A stretch of DNA of 64,000 nucleotides from Ruminiclostridium papyrosolvens C7 (GTDB lineage Bacteria > Bacillota > Clostridia > Acetivibrionales > DSM-1351). Positions within the stretch are counted from its first letter, which is position 1. Each line of letters starts with the position of its first letter. Under the pieces are notes generated by a model. It searched no databases and had not been told where the DNA came from. It saw only the letters and a program-made list of their open reading frames with translations. The translations under genes and the position numbers were made by a program. This document shows positions 36,923 to 44,924 of this stretch, in pieces. Location: assembly GCF_000421965.1 (NCBI RefSeq), contig NZ_ATAY01000014.1, positions 1 to 64,000 of the forward strand, in the 5' to 3' direction.

Positions 36923-38110
36923 TTACTCCTCTTCTTTTTCAAACAACTCCAATATGTAATAATATAAATTTTCTAATTGATTATTATCGAAATGATTAAA
37001 AACCCGAACCCCATAGGAACTCTTAACTTCTACATCAAATGTATTTTTTACACATATCTCAATATCGGAGTCTAATTCCGTTATTCCCGTCATTAGTATG
37101 TTATCACTTTTTTGATTATCGTATGAAAGAATCAATATGTCAGGGGCAAATATATTGTATATGTTATAGAAGCTCTTTTTTAAGGAAGGTAACTGTCGAT
37201 TGATGAAATGTCTGATATTTATGTACCCGTTACAAATATCGGGCTCTTTTATGTCCTCATATACACCTAAAGCATTAAATCCGTCACTCCTGAATTTGTC
37301 GGTAAGCCCTTTTTCAAAATCATTCATGCTATTATTGTTAACTAAAATAATAGGTATATCCGGCTCTTTAGGATTTCTAAAGGATTGAATACAATCCGTG
37401 TAGTTGTTTTTGTTAGCCCCCTGCCGTAATTTGGCTATAATCTCATCAAAACCCATATTGGGATTATTTTTTAAAAGATTATATACATGAGCGGTGACCA
37501 TTGGTGCCGCATAGCTGTTACATTCATTTGTCGCTATATCCGTCCCATCATTCTTTTTCAGACTGTGTTTTGCACACGCAGATATATTTATCCCGTCCAT
37601 ACAATCAAAATTAAATGTATACTCCCCCTCTTTCAATACTCCTGTAAAGTCATATCTCACGCCAATTACCTTTTCAAAAGATGCAGGACATGTAAAAATA
37701 TTGCGATTGTTGCATGCCGCAACTATTATTACATTTTTCTCAAATGCATAATCTACTGCTTCCTTTACTTCTTTAAAATCTCTGTAATCTATTGTGCCCA
37801 GACTCAAATTTACAAGACGTATACTTTTATCGGCACACCATTTCAGTGCACGGATAAGCTGTGCTTTCATTCCTGTTCTTGAGCTTGAATCCAATATTTT
37901 TACACTACTTAGAACAGCTTCAGGAGAATACTTTTTTATTATTGCAGCACAGGTTGTACCATGAGACGGCAAAAAAGGGTCATAGTCCACCCTTTCACAA
38001 ACAGTTAAGTCATGGGCTATTTCCAGATTGTACGAAAGTCTGTCCGTTTGATACAGCTTCTCGTTAACTCCGTCATCTATGACTGCAATATTAAAAGGTA
38101 ATGTATTCAT
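36923..38110 (-). CDS. cytosolic subtilisin-like (S8) peptidase with extra C-terminal domain
   Basis: 395 residues with no signal peptide or propeptide: the catalytic domain begins at once. Asp12 (VIDDGV), His50 (SHGTTCA) and Ser199 form the triad. Around the serine the family GTSMAAP is changed to CNSYAAP. AACNNRN near 131-137 supplies the oxyanion Asn region. Residues about 245-395 form a separate domain of unknown family (PIILVNNNSMNDFEKGL, FAPDILILSYDN). Cytosolic S8 proteases of this size occur in clostridial peptide-maturation clusters, so a role in trimming a modified peptide is possible; no precursor was found nearby. Confidence 0.82.
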   Translation of the reverse strand: MNTLPFNIAVIDDGVNEKLYQTDRLSYNLEIAHDLTVCERVDYDPFLPSHGTTCAAIIKKYSPEAVLSSVKILDSSSRTGMKAQLIRALKWCADKSIRLVNLSLGTIDYRDFKEVKEAVDYAFEKNVIIVAACNNRNIFTCPASFEKVIGVRYDFTGVLKEGEYTFNFDCMDGINISACAKHSLKKNDGTDIATNECNSYAAPMVTAHVYNLLKNNPNMGFDEIIAKLRQGANKNNYTDCIQSFRNPKEPDIPIILVNNNSMNDFEKGLTDKFRSDGFNALGVYEDIKEPDICNGYINIRHFINRQLPSLKKSFYNIYNIFAPDILILSYDNQKSDNILMTGITELDSDIEICVKNTFDVEVKSSYGVRVFNHFDNNQLENLYYYILELFEKEEE

Positions 38111-38195
38111 CTTTTGTCTGATGCCCTCCCTGCCCCGATAGCCTGTATATTAATTACCATTTATTCAAATAAATTACATATAATATATCATTCAT

Positions 38196-39248
38196 TTATT
38201 TCATTTGCAAACTCCACTTATCTTTATTCCATTCAATAGTTCTTACAAGCCCTTCCCTGAATGGCTTAAAGTATGTAAGCCCAAATTCGGAACAAATCTT
38301 ACTTATATCAAGTTGAACCTTGTCAGGAGAAACCTTTATTTCTTCAATAGCCTGTTTTTTTTGTTGACTGTCAATGGTAAGAGTACTTCCTGTAGCAGAA
38401 CAAACTTCCTGGGCAAGTGTCTTTATACTGATACTATCCCGGCCTCCCACGTTATATACAAAGTCTCTTCCATATACAATTATATAAATAAGCATTAGGG
38501 CACAGTCTGCTATATAGCAAAACGTTCTGATTTTGCTTCCGTCATCCACCATGGAAATCTTTTTTTGTTCCAACGCCTGTCTTATGAACTGGCCAAGAAC
38601 GCGTTCATCGTCCCCCTTGACTCCCGGGCCGTAGGTCATGGATATTCTGGCCACTTTCGCTTCCACCCCTTCATAGTGCCTGTAAGCAAAACACAGAGTT
38701 TCTCCCATCCTTTTTGACTCTGAATACACAGCTCTTACATTTACCGGAGAACAAAAACCCGGGTAGCTCTCCGGTGTAGGTATATTATCAATATCCGGCC
38801 CACCATAGATTTCAGAGGAGCTCAGGAATAATATAACCGCACTGTCCTTTTTAGCCTTCTGAAGCAGCTTTTCACTAACAATAGTGTTTAAGTGAATGGT
38901 ATCCAGGTAGTTTCTAAGGAATTTTCCGGGCTGTGCGTAAGTTGCACCGTGTATAATATAGTCAGCCTTCACTTTGAGCTTGTCAAAATCCATATTGTTA
39001 AGGTCTTCAGAATAGAAACTGTAATTCTGCTCAAATATATCAGCCAATGCCTCACAAGGCTTACTCCTGCTTATAGCATGAATCTTAATTTCACCGCCCT
39101 TTAAAAGATTGGCAAGATGAAGCATGTATATAATATAAGTTCCAATTAATCCATTGGCACCCGTAATCAGTACAGTTTTGTTATATAGAGGAGACAAGTC
39201 TATTTTTTCTAAATACTCCATGCAATCTTCTTTTATATATTTATCCAA
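38196..39248 (-). CDS. NAD-dependent sugar-nucleotide epimerase/dehydratase (extended SDR)
   Basis: About 350 residues. NAD-binding ITGANGLIGTYI lies near residue 28, followed by FLSSSEIYGGP and the YSESKRMGE catalytic Tyr/Lys. It belongs among sugar-nucleotide 4-epimerases, dehydratases and decarboxylases; the exact reaction cannot be named. Two starts compete: TTG at 39248 with GGAGG seven bases before it (chosen), and ATG at 39266, which overlaps the E1-beta stop as TAATG. The tight link with the E1-like pair suggests it makes the keto-sugar those enzymes act on. Confidence 0.8.
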   Translation of the reverse strand: MDKYIKEDCMEYLEKIDLSPLYNKTVLITGANGLIGTYIIYMLHLANLLKGGEIKIHAISRSKPCEALADIFEQNYSFYSEDLNNMDFDKLKVKADYIIHGATYAQPGKFLRNYLDTIHLNTIVSEKLLQKAKKDSAVILFLSSSEIYGGPDIDNIPTPESYPGFCSPVNVRAVYSESKRMGETLCFAYRHYEGVEAKVARISMTYGPGVKGDDERVLGQFIRQALEQKKISMVDDGSKIRTFCYIADCALMLIYIIVYGRDFVYNVGGRDSISIKTLAQEVCSATGSTLTIDSQQKKQAIEEIKVSPDKVQLDISKICSEFGLTYFKPFREGLVRTIEWNKDKWSLQMK

Positions 39249-39265
39249 AAGGAGGCCTCCTTTCA

Positions 39266-40306
39266 TTATTTCATTAATTCAATGGCCTTTGTGCATATAG
39301 TTTCAGAGTCAGGATAAAAGGCTTTCTCCTGCAAATCTCCGGCCGGGGTTGGTATATCCGGGCAGCAAACTCTTACAACAGGCTTTTTCAGTAGATTAAC
39401 ATCTTTTTCAGCAACGATGGCGGCAATTTCTGCGGCAACACCGCCTGTCTTCCACCCTGTATCTGTTATTATAAGTCTGCCGGTCTTTGCAAGGGATTCA
39501 AATACAATATCTTCGTCTATAGGTTTTATTGTCCTTAAATCTATTACCTCAGCTGATATGTTCTGGGCTTGAAGCTTCTCTGCCGCCTTTAAGGCTTCAA
39601 CCAGCATATAGGATACTGCAACAATAGTAACATCCTTTCCCACTCTTCTTACAACACCCTTTCCGAATGGTATGGAATACAGTGTGTCCCGGACGTTCCC
39701 CATTGTTTTGTAAAGCCATCTGTGTTCAACAAACAAAACCGGATTATTATCAATTATGCTTGAAATAAGCAATCCTTTAGCATCATAAGGAGTGGCAGGA
39801 GCAGCTATTTTCAGTCCGGGAGCATTCATAAGCATACCCTGTAAACATTGTGAATGCTGGGCTCCCGATCCCCATCCTCTTGCACTCACTGTTCTCACTA
39901 CTAAAGGCACACTAACTTTTCCTCCGGTCATATAGCTCCATTTTGCAGCGTGGTTTACCAGTTGATCTAACGAAAGCAGCAAAAAATCCATTCTGCTATG
40001 AACGAAAACAGGTCTTAATCCTGCCATTGCGGCTCCTGCTGCTATTCCCGTCAGGGAATTTTCTGCAATAGGTGTGTCAAAAACCCTGTCACGGCCATAC
40101 TTTTCGTGCAATCCTTTTGTAGTTCCAAAAACTCCACCTGGGTCATCTACACCCTCTCCCATAACAAAGACTCTGGAGTCTCTTGCAAGGGATTGGTCCA
40201 TTGCTTCATACAAAGCATCCTTATATGAAATCATTCTGCCATTTTGGGAATCATCCGTTATTATAAATTTATCCTGTTTCTCAACTTCAATTGTAGTCCA
40301 GGGCAT
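39266..40306 (-). CDS. ThDP-dependent E1 component, beta subunit (PDH/acetoin-type)
   Basis: 346 residues with the transketolase pyrimidine domain (ISYKDALYEAMDQSLARDSRVFVMGEGV, DTPIAENSLTGIAAGAAMAGLRP) and the transketolase C-terminal domain (EVIDLRTIKPIDED). Glu in PIAEN matches the ThDP-activating glutamate. AGGAGGTAGC precedes the ATG. No E2 or E3 gene is in the window, so it is unlikely to belong to an oxidative dehydrogenase complex. A role in sugar modification, as proposed for AviB1/AviB2 of avilamycin, fits the context. Confidence 0.85.
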   Translation of the reverse strand: MPWTTIEVEKQDKFIITDDSQNGRMISYKDALYEAMDQSLARDSRVFVMGEGVDDPGGVFGTTKGLHEKYGRDRVFDTPIAENSLTGIAAGAAMAGLRPVFVHSRMDFLLLSLDQLVNHAAKWSYMTGGKVSVPLVVRTVSARGWGSGAQHSQCLQGMLMNAPGLKIAAPATPYDAKGLLISSIIDNNPVLFVEHRWLYKTMGNVRDTLYSIPFGKGVVRRVGKDVTIVAVSYMLVEALKAAEKLQAQNISAEVIDLRTIKPIDEDIVFESLAKTGRLIITDTGWKTGGVAAEIAAIVAEKDVNLLKKPVVRVCCPDIPTPAGDLQEKAFYPDSETICTKAIELMK

Positions 40307-40345
40307 GTAAGCTACCTCCTATCAGTATACATAAATGAAACTGCA

Positions 40346-41311
40346 TTAATCTGCATAAACAAAATCAAGAAGTTCCTCAGGCTGTGGTTTAGGTGAATTA
40401 ACTGCGAATTCAAAAGCATCCTTTATCACCTTATCTATATCTTCATGGATGGATTTTTCCAGCGGCTCGTTAAGAAGATTTCTGTTTTTAAGATATTCTT
40501 TATACCATTTTATTGGGCACTTTGAAACCCAGTAATCGTACTCCTCCTGGGGTCTGTATCCAACACCCAGGTCATCAACGGTGCCGATATGGCCTTTCCA
40601 TCTGTAGCTTATACACTCCAGTAAAACAGGCCCCTCTCCTTTTCTGCACTTTTCAATAGCATTTCCTGCATACTCAGAAACTTTAAGCACATCATTCCCA
40701 TCTATCTGATATGCCGGAATTCCATACCCCTGAGCAATTTTACAAATATTGTCTCCTGTCTGCCGTTCCTTTTGGCGGGAATTTATGGCATAGAAATTAT
40801 TTTCACATACATATATAACCGGTAGTTTTTTAAGGGATGCAAAATTCAGGCTTTCATGAAAGGTTCCTTCGTCTGCCGCTCCATCTCCGAAAAAAACAGC
40901 AGTAACTCTGTCATTTTTTTGAATCCTGGATGCCAGAGCGGTTCCCGTTCCAAGTGGCAAGCCACCTCCTACTATGGCAGTGGAACCGAATATTCCTATA
41001 TCCGGAGCCATCAGGTGCATGGAGCCTCCTCTGCCGGAAGTACACCCTGTCTTACGAAGATACAATTCAGCTATCATCTGTTTGATATCTCCACCTTTTG
41101 CAATATACTGTGCGTGGCTCCTATGGGTTCCAAAAAGGTAATCCTCCTTACGGAGATGTATACAAACCCCTGCCGCGATTGCCTCCTGTCCTATGGAAAG
41201 ATGAATGGGAGTTTTCATTTCGTCATTTTTATATTCTTCCTCTATTTTGCGTTCCACACTGCGTATGGTCTGCATAATTTTGTACAGCTCAATAAGTCTT
41301 TCATTTTCCAT
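40346..41311 (-). CDS. ThDP-dependent E1 component, alpha subunit (PDH/acetoin-type)
   Basis: 321 residues. The ThDP motif runs GDGAADEGTFHESLNFASLKK to ENN, and the conserved HLSIGQEAIAAGVC, GTHRSHAQYIAKGGD and GRGGSMHL segments of E1-alpha are intact. ATG 41311 (MENERLIELY) has GGAGG 10 bases upstream and is preferred to the ATG at 41344. It forms a heterotetramer with the beta subunit encoded 40 bases downstream. The regulatory phosphoserine loop of mitochondrial PDH is not relevant here. Confidence 0.86.
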   Translation of the reverse strand: MENERLIELYKIMQTIRSVERKIEEEYKNDEMKTPIHLSIGQEAIAAGVCIHLRKEDYLFGTHRSHAQYIAKGGDIKQMIAELYLRKTGCTSGRGGSMHLMAPDIGIFGSTAIVGGGLPLGTGTALASRIQKNDRVTAVFFGDGAADEGTFHESLNFASLKKLPVIYVCENNFYAINSRQKERQTGDNICKIAQGYGIPAYQIDGNDVLKVSEYAGNAIEKCRKGEGPVLLECISYRWKGHIGTVDDLGVGYRPQEEYDYWVSKCPIKWYKEYLKNRNLLNEPLEKSIHEDIDKVIKDAFEFAVNSPKPQPEELLDFVYAD

Positions 41312-41359
41312 ATATATCAGCCTCCGAAATACCCTATAATACACATTTTTAAGAACGAG

Positions 41360-42184
41360 TCAAAAAAGCAGTGTTACATTCTGAGTTTGCCAGTCTTTTA
41401 GTTCGCATACTGCTCTGGATACGTTTGAGAATCCATTTCCTATAAAATAGTCGCATTTTGCTGCAAGCCATGTGTCTCTTATAATTTCAATTCCTTTAAG
41501 CTTGTTGTTAACATATTCCTGGAAGTGAACTCCCCCTCCATTCTTGAAAACCCTTTTACAGTCGGTATTAATTAACCTGTCTCCGTAAATGTTTTTATAC
41601 TCCGACAATATGTCTTTGCAATCGGTCATAAGAAAAATGTGGGCATCCGGACTTACTTTCAAATAAGCGCTTATTTTCGCCGGATAAAGTTTGTTCAGTT
41701 CATGCAGATGACTAACTTCCAATATCTTGTCACTTCCTCTTATATGTACCGCAATAATATCTTTACCTGACATATTTATGTCGTAGAAATCATTTATCTC
41801 TTTTTTAACTTCAGGCCGCAGCCGTATATATTTTTTAAGCATAATCCTGTAAATTTCTACGGAATTCATTCCAAAATACGGACATGTCTCATCCATACGG
41901 CATATAATACCATCCATATCCGTATATCTGTTCGCTATCTCTATGTCCCCATTACCACTAATATTTTCTATTAATTCATCCATGCCATATTTTGATACGG
42001 GGAAAAAATACTGTTCAAAAGCGTTTGAGGATTCATCCGTGCTGTACATGCTCTTACTTCCCCAATAAATAACAGGAATCCTTTGTGTAATTTCTGAAAG
42101 CAAAAGATTAGAAAGGGTGTGATGCATGTCATACCAAAATCCATCTCCGGTTGTATTGATAAGTAAGAATTTATCCTGCTTCAA
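41360..42184 (-). CDS. fucosyltransferase-like (GT23/NodZ-type) protein, paralog 4
   Basis: 274 residues, the shortest paralog and the one nearest manC. It has DKFLLINTTGDGFWYDMHHT, the donor motif IAVHIRGSDKILEVSHL in full H-x-R-x-x-D-K form, LMTDCKDILSEY and AKCDYFIGNGFSNVSRAV. Its middle region is about 60 residues shorter than in paralogs 1-3. The start is TTG at 42184, with GGAGGG 7 bases upstream, matching the N-terminal alignment. Separated from the other three by the E1 pair, SDR and peptidase genes. Confidence 0.75.
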   Translation of the reverse strand: MKQDKFLLINTTGDGFWYDMHHTLSNLLLSEITQRIPVIYWGSKSMYSTDESSNAFEQYFFPVSKYGMDELIENISGNGDIEIANRYTDMDGIICRMDETCPYFGMNSVEIYRIMLKKYIRLRPEVKKEINDFYDINMSGKDIIAVHIRGSDKILEVSHLHELNKLYPAKISAYLKVSPDAHIFLMTDCKDILSEYKNIYGDRLINTDCKRVFKNGGGVHFQEYVNNKLKGIEIIRDTWLAAKCDYFIGNGFSNVSRAVCELKDWQTQNVTLLF

Positions 42185-42210
42185 TTTAAAACCCTCCACA
42201 TATCAGGCTG

Positions 42211-43284
42211 TTACAAGAATTTTTCGTATCCGTTCTTTTTAATTATTTCAATCAGACTTTTTACTTCCTGCGCTCTTCCTCTGGGACAAACAATAACGGC
42301 CTCATTTGTGCCTACAACTATCATATTGTCCAGACCTATTACTGCAATAAGTATTCCATCAGCATAAATTACAGAATTGGTAGTTTGTAGAGCTACATAG
42401 TCGCCCTTCCAAGAGTTACCATACATGTCTTTTTGCAGCAGTCCCGACAATGTATCAATACTCCCTATGTCATCCCAGTCGAAGGAAGCCCTTATTACGT
42501 AAATGTCTTTGCTTTTTTCCAGTACAGCACTGTCAAATGAAATATCCTGTATTTCATTATATGCATTATTAATATATGTGTTAAAATTTTCACTTCCCTC
42601 ATGTACAAGTGCATCGGCGATAGACATATAATGTTCAGGTATATATTGCCTAATCTGATTAATTATTGTCTTTGCTGTTCCGGCCAGAATACCTCCGTTC
42701 CACAGGTAATCACCCGATTCAAGCATTGTTTGGGCTGTGTCTTCTTTTGGTTTTTCAGTAAATTTAATAACTTTAAGAATTTGTTCTTTTGAGCTTGACT
42801 CGCTATGTGTTTTTATATATCCGTAGGCGGTAGAGGGATATGAGGGGTTAATTCCTATTACAACAAGACTATCCTTTTCCTCTGCCGCCCTAAACGCAAG
42901 ATTTATAGTTTCAGCATAACCCTGCTGATCTTTTACATATCCGTCAGCCGGTACAAAACACAGTACTGCTTCTCCCAGTTTTTTATCAAGCAGCATTGCT
43001 GTATATGAAATACATGCAGCAGTGTTCTTCTTCTGGGGCTCCGAAATTATATTTGAATGTGGAATTATGTCCTTAACAACTTCTTTGGTCAATTCTACAA
43101 GACTTTGATTTGTTACAATAAAGCAATTGGATGGTGGAACGCTCCGGCATACACGGTTAATTGTCTGAACCAGCATACATTCGCCGTCATCAACAGATAT
43201 AAACTGCTTAGGCTTTTTTTCTTTTGACAGCGGCCAGAGTCTTGTTCCTGAGCCTCCTGCCATAATAACGACAAATTTTTCCAT
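42211..43284 (-). CDS. manC: mannose-1-phosphate guanylyltransferase
   Basis: 357 residues, a nucleotidyltransferase making GDP-mannose from GTP and mannose 1-phosphate. The signature AGGSGTRLWPLSKEKKPKQF is at residues 9-28, and VKFTEKP and the substrate-binding NGGILAG follow. It lacks the C-terminal phosphomannose isomerase domain of the long AlgA/ManC type. It is the first gene of the leftward operon and feeds GDP-mannose to Gmd and Fcl. GGAGAG precedes the ATG at 43284. Confidence 0.94.
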   Translation of the reverse strand: MEKFVVIMAGGSGTRLWPLSKEKKPKQFISVDDGECMLVQTINRVCRSVPPSNCFIVTNQSLVELTKEVVKDIIPHSNIISEPQKKNTAACISYTAMLLDKKLGEAVLCFVPADGYVKDQQGYAETINLAFRAAEEKDSLVVIGINPSYPSTAYGYIKTHSESSSKEQILKVIKFTEKPKEDTAQTMLESGDYLWNGGILAGTAKTIINQIRQYIPEHYMSIADALVHEGSENFNTYINNAYNEIQDISFDSAVLEKSKDIYVIRASFDWDDIGSIDTLSGLLQKDMYGNSWKGDYVALQTTNSVIYADGILIAVIGLDNMIVVGTNEAVIVCPRGRAQEVKSLIEIIKKNGYEKFL

Positions 43285-43305
43285 CTTTTACTCTCCAAAA
43301 GTGTT

Positions 43306-43311
43306 ATTATA
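43306..43311 (-). promoter_or_regulatory. -10 box for manC
   Basis: TATAAT on the minus strand, 22 bases before the manC ATG. No strong -35 is visible at 17 bases, so activation may be needed. Confidence 0.5.
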
Positions 43312-43318
43312 CTCTATT

Positions 43319-43390
43319 TTATGTAAATTAACTTGAATATGTTCATACGTATTTCTATATAAGCTTCCGGACATAATACAATTTACATAA
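43319..43390. promoter_or_regulatory. 11-bp inverted repeat between the divergent manC and flippase genes
   Basis: TTATGTAAATT (43319-43329) and AATTTACATAA (43380-43390) are exact reverse complements separated by 50 bases, placed symmetrically in the 132-base divergent promoter region. A shared regulator could bind both halves. Confidence 0.45.
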
Positions 43391-43416
43391 AAATTTCTAT
43401 ATATGGGACGGCGTAC

Positions 43417-43758
43417 ATGCAGGGTAAATATATATTATTAGCAATTTTAAATTCAGGACTTACCGTGTTAGGACAGACACTTTGGAAAATAGGGCTTGAA
43501 AGAATGGAGGGCTATAGTTTAAAGCTTTTACTGAACCCACTAATACTTGCGGGTGTTTTTGTCTACGGTGTCTCTACGGTTTTGTGGCTATATGTGCTTT
43601 CCAAGCTACCGTTTTCAACTGCATACCCCTTGAACAGCGTAGCTTATGCACTAAGCCTCTTTGTTGGATTTTTTATTTTTAAGGAGAATATCGACCTCCG
43701 TAAAATTTGGGGTACTATACTCATTCTGACAGGAGTATTTTATATAGCCAGAGGGTAA
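43417..43758 (+). CDS. small EamA/SMR-type membrane protein (lipid-linked sugar flippase-like)
   Basis: 113 residues with four hydrophobic helices, of the DMT superfamily. The pattern PFSTAYPLNSVAYALSLFVGFFIFKENIDLRKIWGTILILTG is close to the ArnE/ArnF and EmrE half-size proteins. Next to a GT2 polyprenyl-phosphate transferase, transport of a lipid-linked sugar across the membrane is more likely than drug export. The ribosome binding site is weak (GACGG). Confidence 0.75.
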   Translation: MQGKYILLAILNSGLTVLGQTLWKIGLERMEGYSLKLLLNPLILAGVFVYGVSTVLWLYVLSKLPFSTAYPLNSVAYALSLFVGFFIFKENIDLRKIWGTILILTGVFYIARG

Positions 43759-43795
43759 AATAAATTTGGTATGAATACCGGCTTCGGAGGAATAA

Positions 43796-44506
43796 ATGAA
43801 AAGTATAATAATAATACCTGCTTACAATGAACAGGATAATATTCTTGATGTCATAAATGATATAGAGCAAAATGCCGCAGGGTATCATTACATGGTTATA
43901 AATGACGGTTCAGTGGACAAAACAGGTTTAATATTGCGGGAAAATCACATTCCACATATAAATCTTCCTTTTAATGTAGGTATAGGCGGAGCAGTTCAAA
44001 CCGGCTATAAATACGCATTTGAAAAAGGCTACGATATAGTTGTACAGTTTGACGGCGACGGTCAGCACAAGGCATCTTTTATCCCTGAAATGATAAATAT
44101 TCTGGAGGAAGGAAACGCAGACATGGTTATTGGCTCCAGATTTTTGGATAAAAGGGGCTACCAATCTACTTTTATAAGAAGGTTGGGCATAAAGTACTTT
44201 CGTTTTTTAATATGGCTATTATCAGGGTTGGGAGTGTCAGACTCAACTTCCGGCTTCAGAGCCTGCAACAGAAAAATTATTGAAATGTTTTCAAAAAACT
44301 ACCCTCAGGACTATCCTGAGCCTGAATCCATAATGATTTTAAAACAAAAAAATTTAAAAGTAACTGAGGTACCTGTAGAAATGAAAAAAAGGGCTCGGGG
44401 AAATTCTTCAATAAACAGGTCTCTCTCCGTTTACTATATGGTCAAGGTTACATTAGCTATAATTTTGAGCCGCATGAGACCGCGTATAAGACGGTTTTCC
44501 AATTAA
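43796..44506 (+). CDS. GT2 glycosyltransferase, dolichol-phosphate mannosyltransferase-like
   Basis: 236 residues, GT-A fold. IIIPAYNEQDNILDVINDI opens the nucleotide-binding half, FDGDGQH is the D-x-D metal motif, and VIGSRFLDKRGYQ follows as in DPM1/DpmA. No C-terminal membrane helices, so it belongs to the soluble DPM1 type and acts at the inner membrane face on polyprenyl phosphate. It starts 37 bases after the small flippase-like gene. Donor might be GDP-mannose or UDP-sugar. Confidence 0.85.
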   Translation: MKSIIIIPAYNEQDNILDVINDIEQNAAGYHYMVINDGSVDKTGLILRENHIPHINLPFNVGIGGAVQTGYKYAFEKGYDIVVQFDGDGQHKASFIPEMINILEEGNADMVIGSRFLDKRGYQSTFIRRLGIKYFRFLIWLLSGLGVSDSTSGFRACNRKIIEMFSKNYPQDYPEPESIMILKQKNLKVTEVPVEMKKRARGNSSINRSLSVYYMVKVTLAIILSRMRPRIRRFSN

Positions 44507-44529
44507 ATTTTCTTACGGAAGGTAAAAAT

Positions 44530-44874
44530 ATGAACTTACGGTTACAGATAAGTATTCTTCTTATAGGGTTTATTTTACTTACATCAATACTCAAAATGGT
44601 TCAGAAAACAAAGTTGGAACTCAAGTACAGTATTCTTTGGATTGTATCCTCTGTAATGTTTATAATTATTGCTGCTTTCCCTGTCATCCCTGATTGGTTT
44701 GCAAACCTCATAGGTATAATAGAACCTGCAAATGCAGTATTCCTGGTACTTATTCTATTTGAGCTGGGTATAAATCTTAACCTTACCATAACCGTTTCCA
44801 AACAGACCAACAAGGTTAAAAATATGGCGCAATATATTGCCCTAATGGAGAACCAAAACCGTGAAAAAAGTTGA
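44530..44874 (+). CDS. DUF2304-like membrane protein
   Basis: 114 residues with three hydrophobic helices and a charged C terminus (QTNKVKNMAQYIALMENQNREKS). The TKLELKYSILWIV segment after the first helix is characteristic of DUF2304, found next to DPM1-like GT2 genes. It may act as a membrane partner of the GT2 enzyme. Co-transcribed with the two preceding genes (23-base gap). Confidence 0.75.
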   Translation: MNLRLQISILLIGFILLTSILKMVQKTKLELKYSILWIVSSVMFIIIAAFPVIPDWFANLIGIIEPANAVFLVLILFELGINLNLTITVSKQTNKVKNMAQYIALMENQNREKS

Positions 44875-44924
44875 AATAATCAAACTATTATGATAATCTA
44901 ATATAGATTGCACTGTAAATTAAT

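Noticed and set aside
39266-41311. Pyruvate or acetoin dehydrogenase complex
   Set aside because: E1 subunits are present but E2, E3 and lipoate genes are absent from the operon, whose other genes concern sugars.
43417-43758. Multidrug efflux protein of the EmrE type
   Set aside because: The SMR/EamA similarity is real, but linkage to DPM1-like GT2 and DUF2304 genes favours lipid-linked sugar transport.
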